In this document: positions 25,572-33,905 of the stretch, piece by piece
How the letters are laid out: each line of letters opens with the position of its first letter
Numbering within the stretch: position 1 is the stretch's first letter
Source: DATBIO01 sp036556965
GTDB taxonomy: Bacteria > Acidobacteriota > Vicinamibacteria > Fen-336
DNA length: 39,171 nt
Reading direction: 5' to 3'
Assembly (NCBI GenBank): GCA_036556965.1
Contig: DATBIO010000287.1
Location: 1-39,171, forward strand
Notes under the pieces: model-generated
What the model was told of the DNA's origin: nothing
The model's input: only the letters and a program-made list of their open reading frames with translations
The model's database searches: none
Translations under genes and position numbers: made by a program

Positions 25572-27452
25572 TCAGTCCCGTCCGGCGGGAAACGGGATCC
25601 GGCTCAGGAGGGCGGCGAAGCGCGCCTCGCCGCGCAGCGGGTCCAGGGCGGGATAGACGCGGAGGAAGGGGACGATCCAGCCCGCGCGCTGCGCGTGGGC
25701 CTGCTCCAGGAGCTGGATCGCGCGCGGGTGATGGCCCCGGGCGGCCTCGGCCAGGGCCAGGGGGATGGGCGACACGTAGCCCCGGCGCGCGTCGTCCTCG
25801 AGGCTCCGGGCGCGCCCCGCCCAGAAGCGCCGCACGGCCTCCGCGGGCGGGCCGCGACCCAGGTCGGCCGCGCCCGGGTCGCCCCGCAGCGCGGCGTAGC
25901 GCGCGGCGGCGGCGCGCGCGCGCTCCCAGTCGCCCTTGGCGGAGTGGGCGAGGAGCGCGTAGAACACGGCCCCCTGGTGTCCAGGCTCCAGCTCCAGGGC
26001 GCGCGCGGTCTCCCGCAGGGCGGCGTCGTAGCGCCGCGCCACGTACTCGTACCAGCCGGCGTCCGCGGCCACGGCCACGCCCACGGGGTCCAGCCCCCGC
26101 GCGCGGGCCATGGCCTTCGCCGCCTCGTCGTGGCGGCCGAGGCTGGCGAAGTAGCCCGCGTGCGAGTGGTGCAGCACCGACCAGCCCGGCTTGGCGGAGA
26201 GGGCGCGCTCGAAGTGGGCGCGCGCCCCCTCCCAGTCCCAGTCGAAGTACAGGGCGATCAGGGCCAGGCGGTGGTGGGCCTCCGCCTGGCCCGGCTCCAG
26301 GGCGAGCGCGCGCTCCGCCGACGCCCGCGCCAGGGGCATGACTTCCCGGGGGTCGCGGGACTGGCGGCAGAGCGCATCGGCCCGGGCCGCGTGCGCGGCG
26401 GCGTACCGCGGGTCCCGGGCGATGGCCGCCTCGAACCGCGCCTGCGCCCGGCGGTGACCGTCCTCGTCCCCCTTGCGCAGCAGGTACAGGCCCTCGAGGT
26501 AGGCCTCATGGGCCTCCGGCCGCGGGAGGTAGCCGCCGGCCTGCACGCGCACGCCGACGGTGCGGGCGATGCGGGCGGTGATCTCGTCCTGCAGGGACAC
26601 GCTGCCCGCCGCCGCCCCTTCCAGCGTCTCCGCCCACACGACGTGCGCGTCCGCCGACCGCACGAGCTGGGCGTGGACGCGCACGCGCCCGGCCTCGTGG
26701 CGCACGCTCCCACGCAGCACGTACTGGGCGCCGAGGTCCCGTCCCACCGCGCGCACGTCGCGCGAGGCGTCGGCGTACACGTCCGCGGAGGCGCGGGCCA
26801 CGACGGCCAGGCCCTGGGGCAGCAGCGGTTCGAGGCGTCCGATGAGGTCGTCGCCCAGGCCCAGCGTCCAGGCCGCGTGCGCCTCCCCGGGCGTGAGGCT
26901 CTGGAACGGCAGCACGGCGACGGTGACCCGCGGAGCCGGGGGCGCTGCCGGCGCGGGACCGGCCGCGGGCCGAGGCCGCAGCGTCACGGAGGCGGCGGCG
27001 ATCACGGCCAGTACGGCGGCGCCCAGCAGCCAGGCGCCCGGCCGCCGCCAGGCCCTCGGGCGCCGGGGCTCCGCCTCCTCCGCGGCCGGGTGCCCGTCGG
27101 GCGGACCCCACTCGACGGGTGCGATGAACCGGTACCCGCGCTTGGGCAGCGTCTCCAGGTAGCGCGGCCGCGCCGCGGCGTCGCCCAGCGCCTCGCGCAG
27201 CTTGTTGGCGGCGGTGTTCAGGTTGTTGTCGAAATCGACGAAGGTATCGGTCTCCCACAGGCGGCGATAGAGCTGCTCGCGCGTGACCGGCTCGCCCGCC
27301 GTCTCCAGCAGCGCGGCCAGGAGCTGGAAGGGCTTCTCCTGGAGCCGGACGCGGCGGCCGTTGCGCCGGACCTCTCCCGCCAGCAGGTCCACCGCGAACG
27401 GCCCGAACCGGGCACAGCGCCGTGCCGCGGCGGGAGCGGAAGCGAGCGACAT
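25572..27452 (-). CDS. Winged-helix transcriptional regulator with TM segment and TPR repeats (CadC-like)
   Basis: 626 aa from the ATG at 27452. A cytoplasmic Trans_reg_C winged helix (15-112: FGPFAVDLLAGEVRRNGRRVRLQEKPFQLLAALLE...RYLETLPKRGYRFIAPVEW) is followed by a Pro/Arg linker and one TM helix (139-158). A periplasmic domain comes next (VTVAVLPFQSLTPGEAHAAWTLGLGDDLIGRLEPLLPQGLAVVARAS...), then TPR-type helices (ALALEPGQAEAHHRLALIALYFDWDWEGARAHFERALSAKPGW, ALELEPGHQGAVFYALLAHSAKGDWERARAA). The layout is that of one-component membrane regulators expanded in Acidobacteriota. It likely senses an envelope signal and controls nearby genes, notably the divergent peptidase. An extended -10 ends 10 nt before the ATG. 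Confidence 0.88.
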   Translation of the reverse strand: MSLASAPAAARRCARFGPFAVDLLAGEVRRNGRRVRLQEKPFQLLAALLETAGEPVTREQLYRRLWETDTFVDFDNNLNTAANKLREALGDAAARPRYLETLPKRGYRFIAPVEWGPPDGHPAAEEAEPRRPRAWRRPGAWLLGAAVLAVIAAASVTLRPRPAAGPAPAAPPAPRVTVAVLPFQSLTPGEAHAAWTLGLGDDLIGRLEPLLPQGLAVVARASADVYADASRDVRAVGRDLGAQYVLRGSVRHEAGRVRVHAQLVRSADAHVVWAETLEGAAAGSVSLQDEITARIARTVGVRVQAGGYLPRPEAHEAYLEGLYLLRKGDEDGHRRAQARFEAAIARDPRYAAAHAARADALCRQSRDPREVMPLARASAERALALEPGQAEAHHRLALIALYFDWDWEGARAHFERALSAKPGWSVLHHSHAGYFASLGRHDEAAKAMARARGLDPVGVAVAADAGWYEYVARRYDAALRETARALELEPGHQGAVFYALLAHSAKGDWERARAAAARYAALRGDPGAADLGRGPPAEAVRRFWAGRARSLEDDARRGYVSPIPLALAEAARGHHPRAIQLLEQAHAQRAGWIVPFLRVYPALDPLRGEARFAALLSRIPFPAGRD

Positions 27453-27462
27453 GGGGATCGCC

Positions 27463-27471
27463 ACTGTAGCA
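27463..27471 (-). promoter_or_regulatory. Extended -10 promoter of the wHTH-TPR regulator
   Basis: TGCTACAGT on the minus strand (TGn extended -10), ending 10 nt before the ATG at 27452. Predicted leader is about 4 nt. Confidence 0.45.
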
Positions 27472-27576
27472 CCGCGGCCCCGGCGGGGCCGAGCCGCGGG
27501 CCGCGCGCGGCCTCGGCGCCGCCCCCCGCACGCCGCTGAAGCCGCGCGACTTGCGGGTTGAGGCGGAATCAAGGAG

Positions 27577-27618
27577 GAAGCAAGGCGCGCTCCGTGGACC
27601 GTCGAGCCTCCGCGGACC
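27577..27618 (-). promoter_or_regulatory. Composite regulatory element, copy B
   Basis: Minus strand GGTCCGC (27618-27612), 8 nt, GACGG (27603-27599), 10 nt, GCGCCTTGCTTC (27588-27577). All 24 fixed positions equal copy A, which lies in the other regulator/peptidase spacer and points the same way relative to its regulator. It lies 28 nt before the prolyl oligopeptidase ATG and 124 nt before the regulator ATG. It includes direct repeats TCCGTGGACC and TCCGCGGACC (plus strand, 18 nt apart). CAAGG boxes at 27570 and 27581 are 11 nt apart. Confidence 0.55.
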
Positions 27619-27646
27619 CACCTTGGCCGCGGAAGCAGGAGGACGA

Positions 27647-30259
27647 ATGCGGCTTGCGATCACGACGTCCTGGCGGGCCATGCTCGCGGCGGGAGCGCTG
27701 TGGGCGACGGCTTCCGCGCACGGAGACGGCGAGGCGTTGGCCGGGCAGGCCAGGCTGGTCTATCCGCCGGCCCTGGCCTCGCCCGAGGTGGAGATCCACC
27801 ACGGGCGGTCCGTGCCCGATCCCTATCGCTGGCTGGAGGACCTCGCATCCACGCGGGTGCGCGCCTGGGCCGCCGCCCAGGACCGCCTGGCGGTGTCCTG
27901 GATCGACGCCGCGGACGGGCGCGCGCGCCTCGAGGCGCGCATCTCCGCCGTCACGGAGGCCGAGCGGTACGGGGTGCCCGTGCAGGCGGCCGGCCGGCTG
28001 TTCTTCACCCAGGCCCCCGCGGGCCAGGCCCAGCCGCGGCTCGTGATGACCTCGGGAGACGCGGGAGAGGGCGTGGTCCTCGTCGACGCGGCCGCGTGGC
28101 CCGGCGAGACGCTGGCCGGCTTCTGGCCGAGCCCCGACGGCCGTCACGTGGCCTACGGCCGTGCCCGCGCCGGCTCGTCCTGGTATCGCCTCGAGATCCT
28201 GGAGGTGGAGGGGAAGCGCACGCTGCCCGACACCGCGCGCGGCCTGCACGGTGGCGGCAGCCTCTCGTGGGCCGCCGACGGCAGCGGGTTCTACTACGCG
28301 GCCTACGACGAGCCCGCACCCGGCGCCGAGCAGGAGGCGCGGCGGCAGGGCCAGCGCGTCCTCTTCCACCGGCTCGGTGACCCGGGGCCGGACCGCTGGA
28401 CCTTCGCGCGGCCGGACGCGCCGGACGCGCGGATCACGCCGGTGGCCTCCGCGGACGGCCGCTACGTGGTGTTCGCCGCCAACGACGGGCCGGCGGGGCC
28501 CACGCGCGTCGCCTACCTGGACCTGCGGTCGCCGGGCGGGCCCGTGCCGCTGTTCGAGGCCGACGCCTCCTACACGTTCCTGGGCACGGACGGAGACCGG
28601 CTCCTGTTCCTGACCACGCGGGGCGCCCCCCGCGGCCGGGTGGTGGCGGTGGATCCCCGCCGGCCGCAGACCGCGCACTGGGAGGAGCGGCTGCCGGAGC
28701 GCGCCGACCCGCTCTACTTCGCCAACGTGGTGTCCGACCGGCTGGTCGCCGTCTTCCTGCGCGACGCGCGCCACGCGGTGGAGGTGTTCGACATCGCGGG
28801 ACGGCCCCAGGGCGCCGTCGCCCTCCCCGACGTGGGCACGACGTTCTCGGGCTTCGTGGGCCGGCGCCAGGACCCCTGGGCGTTCTTCAGCTTCAACAAC
28901 CCGTCCCATCCCGGCTCGGCTTCGCTGTACCGCCTCGACCCCCGCACGCGCGAGGTCGTGCGGTTCTTCCACCCCGCCCTGCCCTTCGCTCCCGAGGCCT
29001 TCGTGACGTCACAGGTCTTCTACCGGAGCGCGGACGGCACGCGCGTACCGATGTTCCTGTCGCACCGGCGCGACGTGCGCCCCGACGGGCGGCGTCCGGT
29101 GGTCCTCTACGCGTACGGCGCCTTCGGCTGGGCGGCCACGCCGTGGTTCCAGCCCCAGGTCCTCGCCTTCATGGAGCGGGGAGGCGTGTACGCGCTGGCC
29201 AACGTGCGCGGGGGAGGGGAGTACGGCGAGGCCTGGCACCGGGCGGCGGTGGGCCGGAGCAAGCAGAGGGCCATCGACGACTACCTGGCGGCCGCGGACT
29301 GGCTGGTGGCACAGGGGTGGACGTCGCCCGCCCGCCTGGTGGCCAGCGGCGGCAGCGCGAGCGGCCCCCTGGCCGCGGCCGCGGTGATGCAGCGCCCGGC
29401 GTCGTTCGGAGCCGCCCTCGTCGACATCCCCATCCTGGACATGCTCCGCTACGAGCGGTTCACGGGGGCCGGGTACTGGCGCGACGAGTTCGGCACGGCC
29501 CAGGATCCAGAGGACTTCGCCGCCCTCGCCGGCTATTCGCCGTACCACAACGTGCGCCCCGGCACCTGCTATCCGCCCACGCTGGTCACCGCCGGGGAGA
29601 AGGACGAGACGGCGGTGCCCTCGCACGCGTACAAGTTCGTGGCCGCGCTGCAGGCCGCGCAGGGCTGCGCGAACCCGGTGCTGCTGCAGGTCGTCTGGGG
29701 GGGCGGCCACGGCTACGGCACCACCCCCGCGCAGTCCGCCCTCACCTACGCGCGGCAGCTCGCCTTCCTCGCCCGCGCCCTGGGCGAGGACGGCGCCGGG
29801 GAGCCGCCCCCGAGCCCGCCCGCGGCCGCCTGCGCCGGTCCCGAGCACCGGTCCTTCGACTTCTGGGTGGGCGAATGGACGGTCACCGACGCCGCGGGCA
29901 AGGCCGCCGGCCGCAGCCGCGTGGAGAAGGTGCTGGGAGGCTGCGCCCTCCTCGAGCGCTGGACGGGGACGGACGGCTTCGAGGGCCAGGCCTTCCACCT
30001 GTTCGACCGCGTCTCCGGCCGGTGGCAGCAGCGCTGGGTGGACAGCCGCGGGCAGATGCTGGAGCTGCCGGGCGGCTTCGTGGATGGCACCCTCCGTTAC
30101 GAGGGGCCCTGGCGGACGCGGGAGGGACGGCCCACGCTCGCGCGCATGGAGTTCTCGCGCCTGCCGGAGGGCCGCGTGCGCCAGCGGTGGCAGCAGTCCG
30201 TGGACGGGGGGACGACCTGGCGCACGGACTTCGACGGCGTCTACGCGCCCGCGCCCTGA
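27647..30259 (+). CDS. Secreted prolyl oligopeptidase (S9A) fused to a C-terminal DUF1579-like domain
   Basis: 870 aa from the ATG at 27647, which has an AGGAGG Shine-Dalgarno. Signal peptide about 1-27 (MRLAITTSWRAMLAAGALWATASA). Family opening HHGRSVPDPYRWLEDLAS, then a beta-propeller (about 100-440) and an alpha/beta hydrolase domain. The triad is Ser570 in GGSASG, Asp653 region in AGEKDETAVPSHAYKF, and His688 in WGGGHGYG. It would cleave proline-containing peptides outside the cytoplasm. After a Pro-rich linker (713-730) comes an extra domain of about 140 residues (HRSFDFWVGEWTVTDAAGKAAGRSRVEKVLGGCALLERWTG...GTTWRTDFDGVYAP), typical of DUF1579-like lipocalin-type proteins. Such proteins are normally free-standing, so this fusion is unusual. 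The linker reads in frame without disruption. Confidence 0.9.
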   Translation: MRLAITTSWRAMLAAGALWATASAHGDGEALAGQARLVYPPALASPEVEIHHGRSVPDPYRWLEDLASTRVRAWAAAQDRLAVSWIDAADGRARLEARISAVTEAERYGVPVQAAGRLFFTQAPAGQAQPRLVMTSGDAGEGVVLVDAAAWPGETLAGFWPSPDGRHVAYGRARAGSSWYRLEILEVEGKRTLPDTARGLHGGGSLSWAADGSGFYYAAYDEPAPGAEQEARRQGQRVLFHRLGDPGPDRWTFARPDAPDARITPVASADGRYVVFAANDGPAGPTRVAYLDLRSPGGPVPLFEADASYTFLGTDGDRLLFLTTRGAPRGRVVAVDPRRPQTAHWEERLPERADPLYFANVVSDRLVAVFLRDARHAVEVFDIAGRPQGAVALPDVGTTFSGFVGRRQDPWAFFSFNNPSHPGSASLYRLDPRTREVVRFFHPALPFAPEAFVTSQVFYRSADGTRVPMFLSHRRDVRPDGRRPVVLYAYGAFGWAATPWFQPQVLAFMERGGVYALANVRGGGEYGEAWHRAAVGRSKQRAIDDYLAAADWLVAQGWTSPARLVASGGSASGPLAAAAVMQRPASFGAALVDIPILDMLRYERFTGAGYWRDEFGTAQDPEDFAALAGYSPYHNVRPGTCYPPTLVTAGEKDETAVPSHAYKFVAALQAAQGCANPVLLQVVWGGGHGYGTTPAQSALTYARQLAFLARALGEDGAGEPPPSPPAAACAGPEHRSFDFWVGEWTVTDAAGKAAGRSRVEKVLGGCALLERWTGTDGFEGQAFHLFDRVSGRWQQRWVDSRGQMLELPGGFVDGTLRYEGPWRTREGRPTLARMEFSRLPEGRVRQRWQQSVDGGTTWRTDFDGVYAPAP

Positions 30260-30272
30260 GGCTCCGGCACCC

Positions 30273-30767
30273 TCACCAGCGGAGGCGCACCGCGATCTGG
30301 CCGGGAGCGGGCCGGAGGTCGAAGGTCACGCCGCGCCACTCCACCTCCTTCCACTCCTCGGTCTTCGTGCCGGAGCCGATGGCGGCGCCGATGATGGCGC
30401 CGAGGGGGCCCACGATGGCCGCCCCCACGAGGTTGGCCTCGGGCTGCGTCATGCGCCCCCAGCGCAGCGTGCCGGGGCTGGCCGCGCTCAGGGCGTAACC
30501 GGCGGCCGCGCCCAGCACGAAGCCGTAGCCTCCCATCTCCGCCGCCTTGCTCCCCTCGCCGATGTACATCTCGACGCGCCGAATGGACCGGTAGGGGACG
30601 TCCTGCGCGCCGCCGGCCGTCTTCAGGCGCACCGCGCCGGGATCCACGCTCTGCACGGTGCCCACCACGCGCCCTTCGATGCCGTCCGCCTTCAGGCGCA
30701 CGCGCTTGCCCACGAGGGGATGGGGCGCGGCCAGGGCGGCCACCAGGAGGAGGGGGCACGCGGCCAT
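30273..30767 (-). CDS. Exported glycine-zipper protein, unknown
   Basis: 164 aa. Short signal peptide (MAACPLLLVAALAAPHP), then a small beta domain with an SH3/OB-like pattern (LVGKRVRLKADGIEGRVVGTVQSVDPGAVRLKTAGGAQDVPYRSIRRVEMYIG). Two glycine-zipper hydrophobic hairpins follow (MGGYGFVLGAAAGYALSAA and LVGAAIVGPLGAIIGAAIGSG). Such segments insert in or pack on membranes. No named family. Its ATG overlaps the ATPase stop (TGATG), so it is co-translated with it. Confidence 0.68.
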   Translation of the reverse strand: MAACPLLLVAALAAPHPLVGKRVRLKADGIEGRVVGTVQSVDPGAVRLKTAGGAQDVPYRSIRRVEMYIGEGSKAAEMGGYGFVLGAAAGYALSAASPGTLRWGRMTQPEANLVGAAIVGPLGAIIGAAIGSGTKTEEWKEVEWRGVTFDLRPAPGQIAVRLRW

Positions 30768-31888
30768 CAGTCGATCTCCATCAGCGAGTCCGGGCGCGGG
30801 TAGGAGGGTGCGGCGGCCTCGGCGGAGGCCGCCGGCGCGTCCGGCCCCGGCGCCTCCGCCAGCAGGCGCCGCGCGGCGCGCTCCACCTCACCCGCAGTGG
30901 CCGGGATCCCGCGCGCGTGCAGGCGCACCCAGGTGGCGAGCAGGCCGTCCACGAAGTAGTAGCGCTTCTGCTCCGTCCGCAGCGCATCCACCCCCAGCAG
31001 CCAGCCGAGGTAGTCGCGTACGGCGCCCGGCGTGCGGCCGAGCCGCCCCACCAGCGCCGTGAGGTTGAGCCCTTCCTCGGCCGCCACCGTGGCCAGCACC
31101 GCCTTCGACATGCCGTAACCGCGGCTGCGCAGGAGCAGGGCCTCGTAGGTGTGCCGGCAGGCCTGCTCCAGGCGGCCTCCCGCGCCCATCTCGCGCGTCC
31201 AGGCCTCTTCCAGCGCCACGCCCGGCCGCAGCGTCTCCAGGAGGATGCGCACGTAGCGGGGCCAGCCGAAGCTCGCGCGCCGCAGGGCTTCGCCGGTGGC
31301 GGCCGCCGTCCACTCCCAGAGCATCTCGTCGAGCTCGGCGGAGGTCAGGGGGGGGACGTCGCGGCTCTCCAGCGACGGCCAGAGCGACCGGGCCAGGCGC
31401 GGGTAGGACGTGGCCAGGATGGTGCCGCGGGGCCGCCGCAGGAGAGCGGTCAAGAACGGCCGGTCCACGTGGCGCAGGCCCTCGAAGTAGCACAGCGACC
31501 GGATCTCGGTGGCCTCGTCGAGGAGCAGGGCCACGCGCTGGCCGCCCGCCTGGGCGAGGTCGCCGAGCAGGGAGAAGACGGCTTCCACCGCGTCGGCCCC
31601 CCGCGCCCGCCCGGCGGCGGCGAGGCGGCGGATGTCGGTGGCGCGCGAGAGCTGCGCGCCGAAGGTGGCCGCGGGGAGGGCCTCGAGCATGCTCAGGGCG
31701 AAGCGCTCGGGCGAGGAGGCGGCGCCCATGAGGTCCAGGTAGACGGGCACCCAGCCCTCGTCGGACAGGGCGGCGGCGGCCCGCCGCAGGAGCCAGGTCT
31801 TGCCCGCGCCGGAGGGGCCCGCCAGGAGCAGGGGCGCGCCGCCCCGCGCCCGGTCCAGGACCGCTGCCAGCAGCTCCGCCCGCGTCAC
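30767..31888 (-). CDS. AAA/STAND-like ATPase with C-terminal winged helix
   Basis: 373 aa from a GTG at 31888. Walker A GPSGAGKT (24-31), Walker B VALLLDEATE (about 118-127), a sensor-like segment GTILATSYPRLARSL, then a lid region. A winged-helix-like segment (LLLRSRGYGMSKAVLATVAAEEGLNLTALVGRLGRTPGAVRDYLGWLLGVDALRTEQKRYYFVDGLLATWVRLHA) precedes an acidic, Pro/Ala-rich tail. The pattern recalls the archaeal-type ATPase/Orc1-like AAA families (AAA_16, ATPase_2). Function unknown; such proteins act as NTP switches. It starts 24 bp after hutU and is coupled to the glycine-zipper gene, so it appears to be part of the hut transcript. Confidence 0.77.
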   Translation of the reverse strand: MTRAELLAAVLDRARGGAPLLLAGPSGAGKTWLLRRAAAALSDEGWVPVYLDLMGAASSPERFALSMLEALPAATFGAQLSRATDIRRLAAAGRARGADAVEAVFSLLGDLAQAGGQRVALLLDEATEIRSLCYFEGLRHVDRPFLTALLRRPRGTILATSYPRLARSLWPSLESRDVPPLTSAELDEMLWEWTAAATGEALRRASFGWPRYVRILLETLRPGVALEEAWTREMGAGGRLEQACRHTYEALLLRSRGYGMSKAVLATVAAEEGLNLTALVGRLGRTPGAVRDYLGWLLGVDALRTEQKRYYFVDGLLATWVRLHARGIPATAGEVERAARRLLAEAPGPDAPAASAEAAAPSYPRPDSLMEID

Positions 31889-31912
31889 CGGCGTCCCGTC
31901 ACCCGCGGGGGG

Positions 31913-33601
31913 TCAACCGTCCACCGGCCGGCCTGCGGCCATGGGCACGCGCACCCCGCGCTCGCGCGCGACCTGGAGGGCCCGCTCGTAGCCCGCGTCG
32001 GCGTGGCGCGCCACGCCCATGCCCGGGTCGGTGGTGAGCACCCGCTGCAGGCGCGTGTCCGCGGCCTCCGTGCCGTCCGCCACCACCACCATGCCCGCGT
32101 GCAGCGAGTAGCCCATGCCCACGCCGCCGCCGTGGTGCACCGACACCCAGGTGGCGCCGGCCACCGCGTTGACGAGGGCGTTGAGCACGGGCCAGTCCGC
32201 CACCGCGTCCGAACCGTCGCGCATGGCCTCCGTCTCGCGGTTGGGGGAGGCCACCGAGCCCGCGTCCAGGTGGTCGCGGCCGATGACGATGGGCGCCTTC
32301 ACCGCTCCCGTCCGCACCAGCCGGTTGAAGACGAGGCCCATGCGCGCGCGCTCGCCGTAGCCGAGCCAGCAGATGCGCGCGGGGAGGCCCTGCGGCTTCA
32401 CCCGCTCCCGGGCCATGCGGATCCAGCGGTGCAGCGCCTTGTCCTCCGGGAAGGTGCGCAGCACCGCCTCGTCCGTCACGCGGAGGTCGTCGAGGTCGCC
32501 GGAGAGCACCGCCCACCGGAACGGCCCCTTGCCCTCGCAGAAGAGCGGGCGGATGTACTCCGGCACGAAGCCGGGGATGGCGAAGGCGTCCTCCACTCCC
32601 GCCCGGCGCGCCTCCGCCCGGATGTTGTTGCCGTAGTCGAAGACCACCGACCCGAGCCGGCGCAGCTCCAGCATCGCGCGCACGTGCTCGCCCATGGTGC
32701 GCCGGGCCTCGCCCACGTAGCGCGCGGGGTCCGCCGCGCGCAGGGCCAGGGCCTCCTCGTAGGGCATCCGGTTGGGCACGTAGCCGTGCAGCGGGTCGTG
32801 CGCGCTCGTCTGGTCGGTGACCATGTCGGGAACCACGCCCTCCGCGGCCAGGCGGGCGAGCAGGTCGGCGGCGTTGGCCAGGAGGCCGATGGAGAGGGCG
32901 CGTCCGGAGAGGCAGGCGGCGCGGGCGCGCGCCAGCGCCTCCTCCACGTCCTCGGCCATCTCGTCGAGGTAGCCCGTCTCCAGCCGCCGCTCGATGCGCC
33001 GCCGGTCCACCTCCGCCGCGATCATCACGCCGTCGTTCATGGTGGCGGCCAGGGGCTGGGCCCCGCCCATGCCCCCCAGGCCGCCCGTGACCACCAGGCG
33101 GCCCCGCAAAGTGCCCCCGAAGTGGCGGCGCCCCGCCTCGGCGAAGGTCTCGAAGGTGCCCTGGAGGATGCCCTGGGTGCCGATGTAGATCCAGGAGCCC
33201 GCCGTCATCTGGCCGTACATCATCAGGCCCTTGGCGTCGAGCTCGTGGAAGTGCTCCCAGGTCGCCCAGGCGGGGACGAGGAGGGAGTTGGCGATGAGCA
33301 CGCGCGGGGCGTCGGCGTGGGTGCGGAACACCGCCACCGGCTTTCCCGACTGCACGAGCAGGGTCTCGTCGTTCTCCAGCTCGCGCAGGCACCGCACCAG
33401 CGCGTCGAAGCACTCCCAGTTGCGCGCGGCCTTGCCCATGCCGCCGTACACCACCAGGTCGGCGGGCCGCTCCGCCACCTCGGGGTCGAGGTTGTTCATG
33501 AGCATGCGCAGCGCCGCCTCCTGCTGCCACGACTTGCAGGAGATCTCCCCGCCGCGCGGGGCCCGCACCACGCGCGGTCCCGCTCCGGCTTCCGCCTTCA
33601 C
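31913..33601 (-). CDS. hutU: Urocanate hydratase
   Basis: 562 aa from a GTG at 33601 that overlaps the stop of the upstream small gene (ATGTGA). Typical segments: RMLMNNLDPEVAERPADLVVYGGMGKAARNWE, the NAD-binding glycine loop VTGGLGGMGGAQPLAA, MVTDQTSAHDPLHGYVP, the active-site Cys region ARICWLGYGERARMG, and WVSVHHGGGVGMGYSLHAGMV. It converts urocanate to imidazolone propionate with tightly bound NAD+, the second step of histidine breakdown in the cytoplasm. Full length for the family. hutH is two genes upstream in the same operon; hutI and the later steps are not in the window. Confidence 0.96.
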   Translation of the reverse strand: MKAEAGAGPRVVRAPRGGEISCKSWQQEAALRMLMNNLDPEVAERPADLVVYGGMGKAARNWECFDALVRCLRELENDETLLVQSGKPVAVFRTHADAPRVLIANSLLVPAWATWEHFHELDAKGLMMYGQMTAGSWIYIGTQGILQGTFETFAEAGRRHFGGTLRGRLVVTGGLGGMGGAQPLAATMNDGVMIAAEVDRRRIERRLETGYLDEMAEDVEEALARARAACLSGRALSIGLLANAADLLARLAAEGVVPDMVTDQTSAHDPLHGYVPNRMPYEEALALRAADPARYVGEARRTMGEHVRAMLELRRLGSVVFDYGNNIRAEARRAGVEDAFAIPGFVPEYIRPLFCEGKGPFRWAVLSGDLDDLRVTDEAVLRTFPEDKALHRWIRMARERVKPQGLPARICWLGYGERARMGLVFNRLVRTGAVKAPIVIGRDHLDAGSVASPNRETEAMRDGSDAVADWPVLNALVNAVAGATWVSVHHGGGVGMGYSLHAGMVVVADGTEAADTRLQRVLTTDPGMGVARHADAGYERALQVARERGVRVPMAAGRPVDG

Positions 33602-33894
33602 ATCAGGTACCGCTGGCTGTCGGTGGAGTCGTCGTTGGAGAGGTCGTAGGCCTTGCCGCCCTGGATCACCTTGAGACGGCGGCGCAGCCGGGGCGAGGAG
33701 CCGGCGGCCCGGCGGGCGAGGAGCTTCTCCGCGAAGCCCAGGGCGAGGAGGGAGGCCAGCACCGCGCCCAGGTAGAAGGCCCAGTGGCGCGCGCCGACCA
33801 GGAAGGCGAGGCCCGTGCCGGCCACCGCCGCCGCCAGCAGGAGCAGGCCGCCGGGCAGCCATTGGGAGGACGGGGACGGCCCCAGGTCGCGCAT
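33598..33894 (-). CDS. Small two-helix membrane protein in the hut operon
   Basis: 98 aa from an ATG at 33894 with GAGGTGA 6 nt upstream (itself touching the hutH stop). Two hydrophobic helices (LPGGLLLLAAAVAGTGLAFLVGA and WAFYLGAVLASLLALGFAEKLL) are followed by a basic cytoplasmic tail (RRAAGSSPRLRRRLKVIQGGKAYDLSNDDSTDSQRYLM). Its stop overlaps the hutU start. No family recognised. The frame is open far upstream, but only because it lies antisense-like within hutH. Confidence 0.7.
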   Translation of the reverse strand: MRDLGPSPSSQWLPGGLLLLAAAVAGTGLAFLVGARHWAFYLGAVLASLLALGFAEKLLARRAAGSSPRLRRRLKVIQGGKAYDLSNDDSTDSQRYLM

Positions 33895-33905
33895 GCCGGT
33901 CACCT

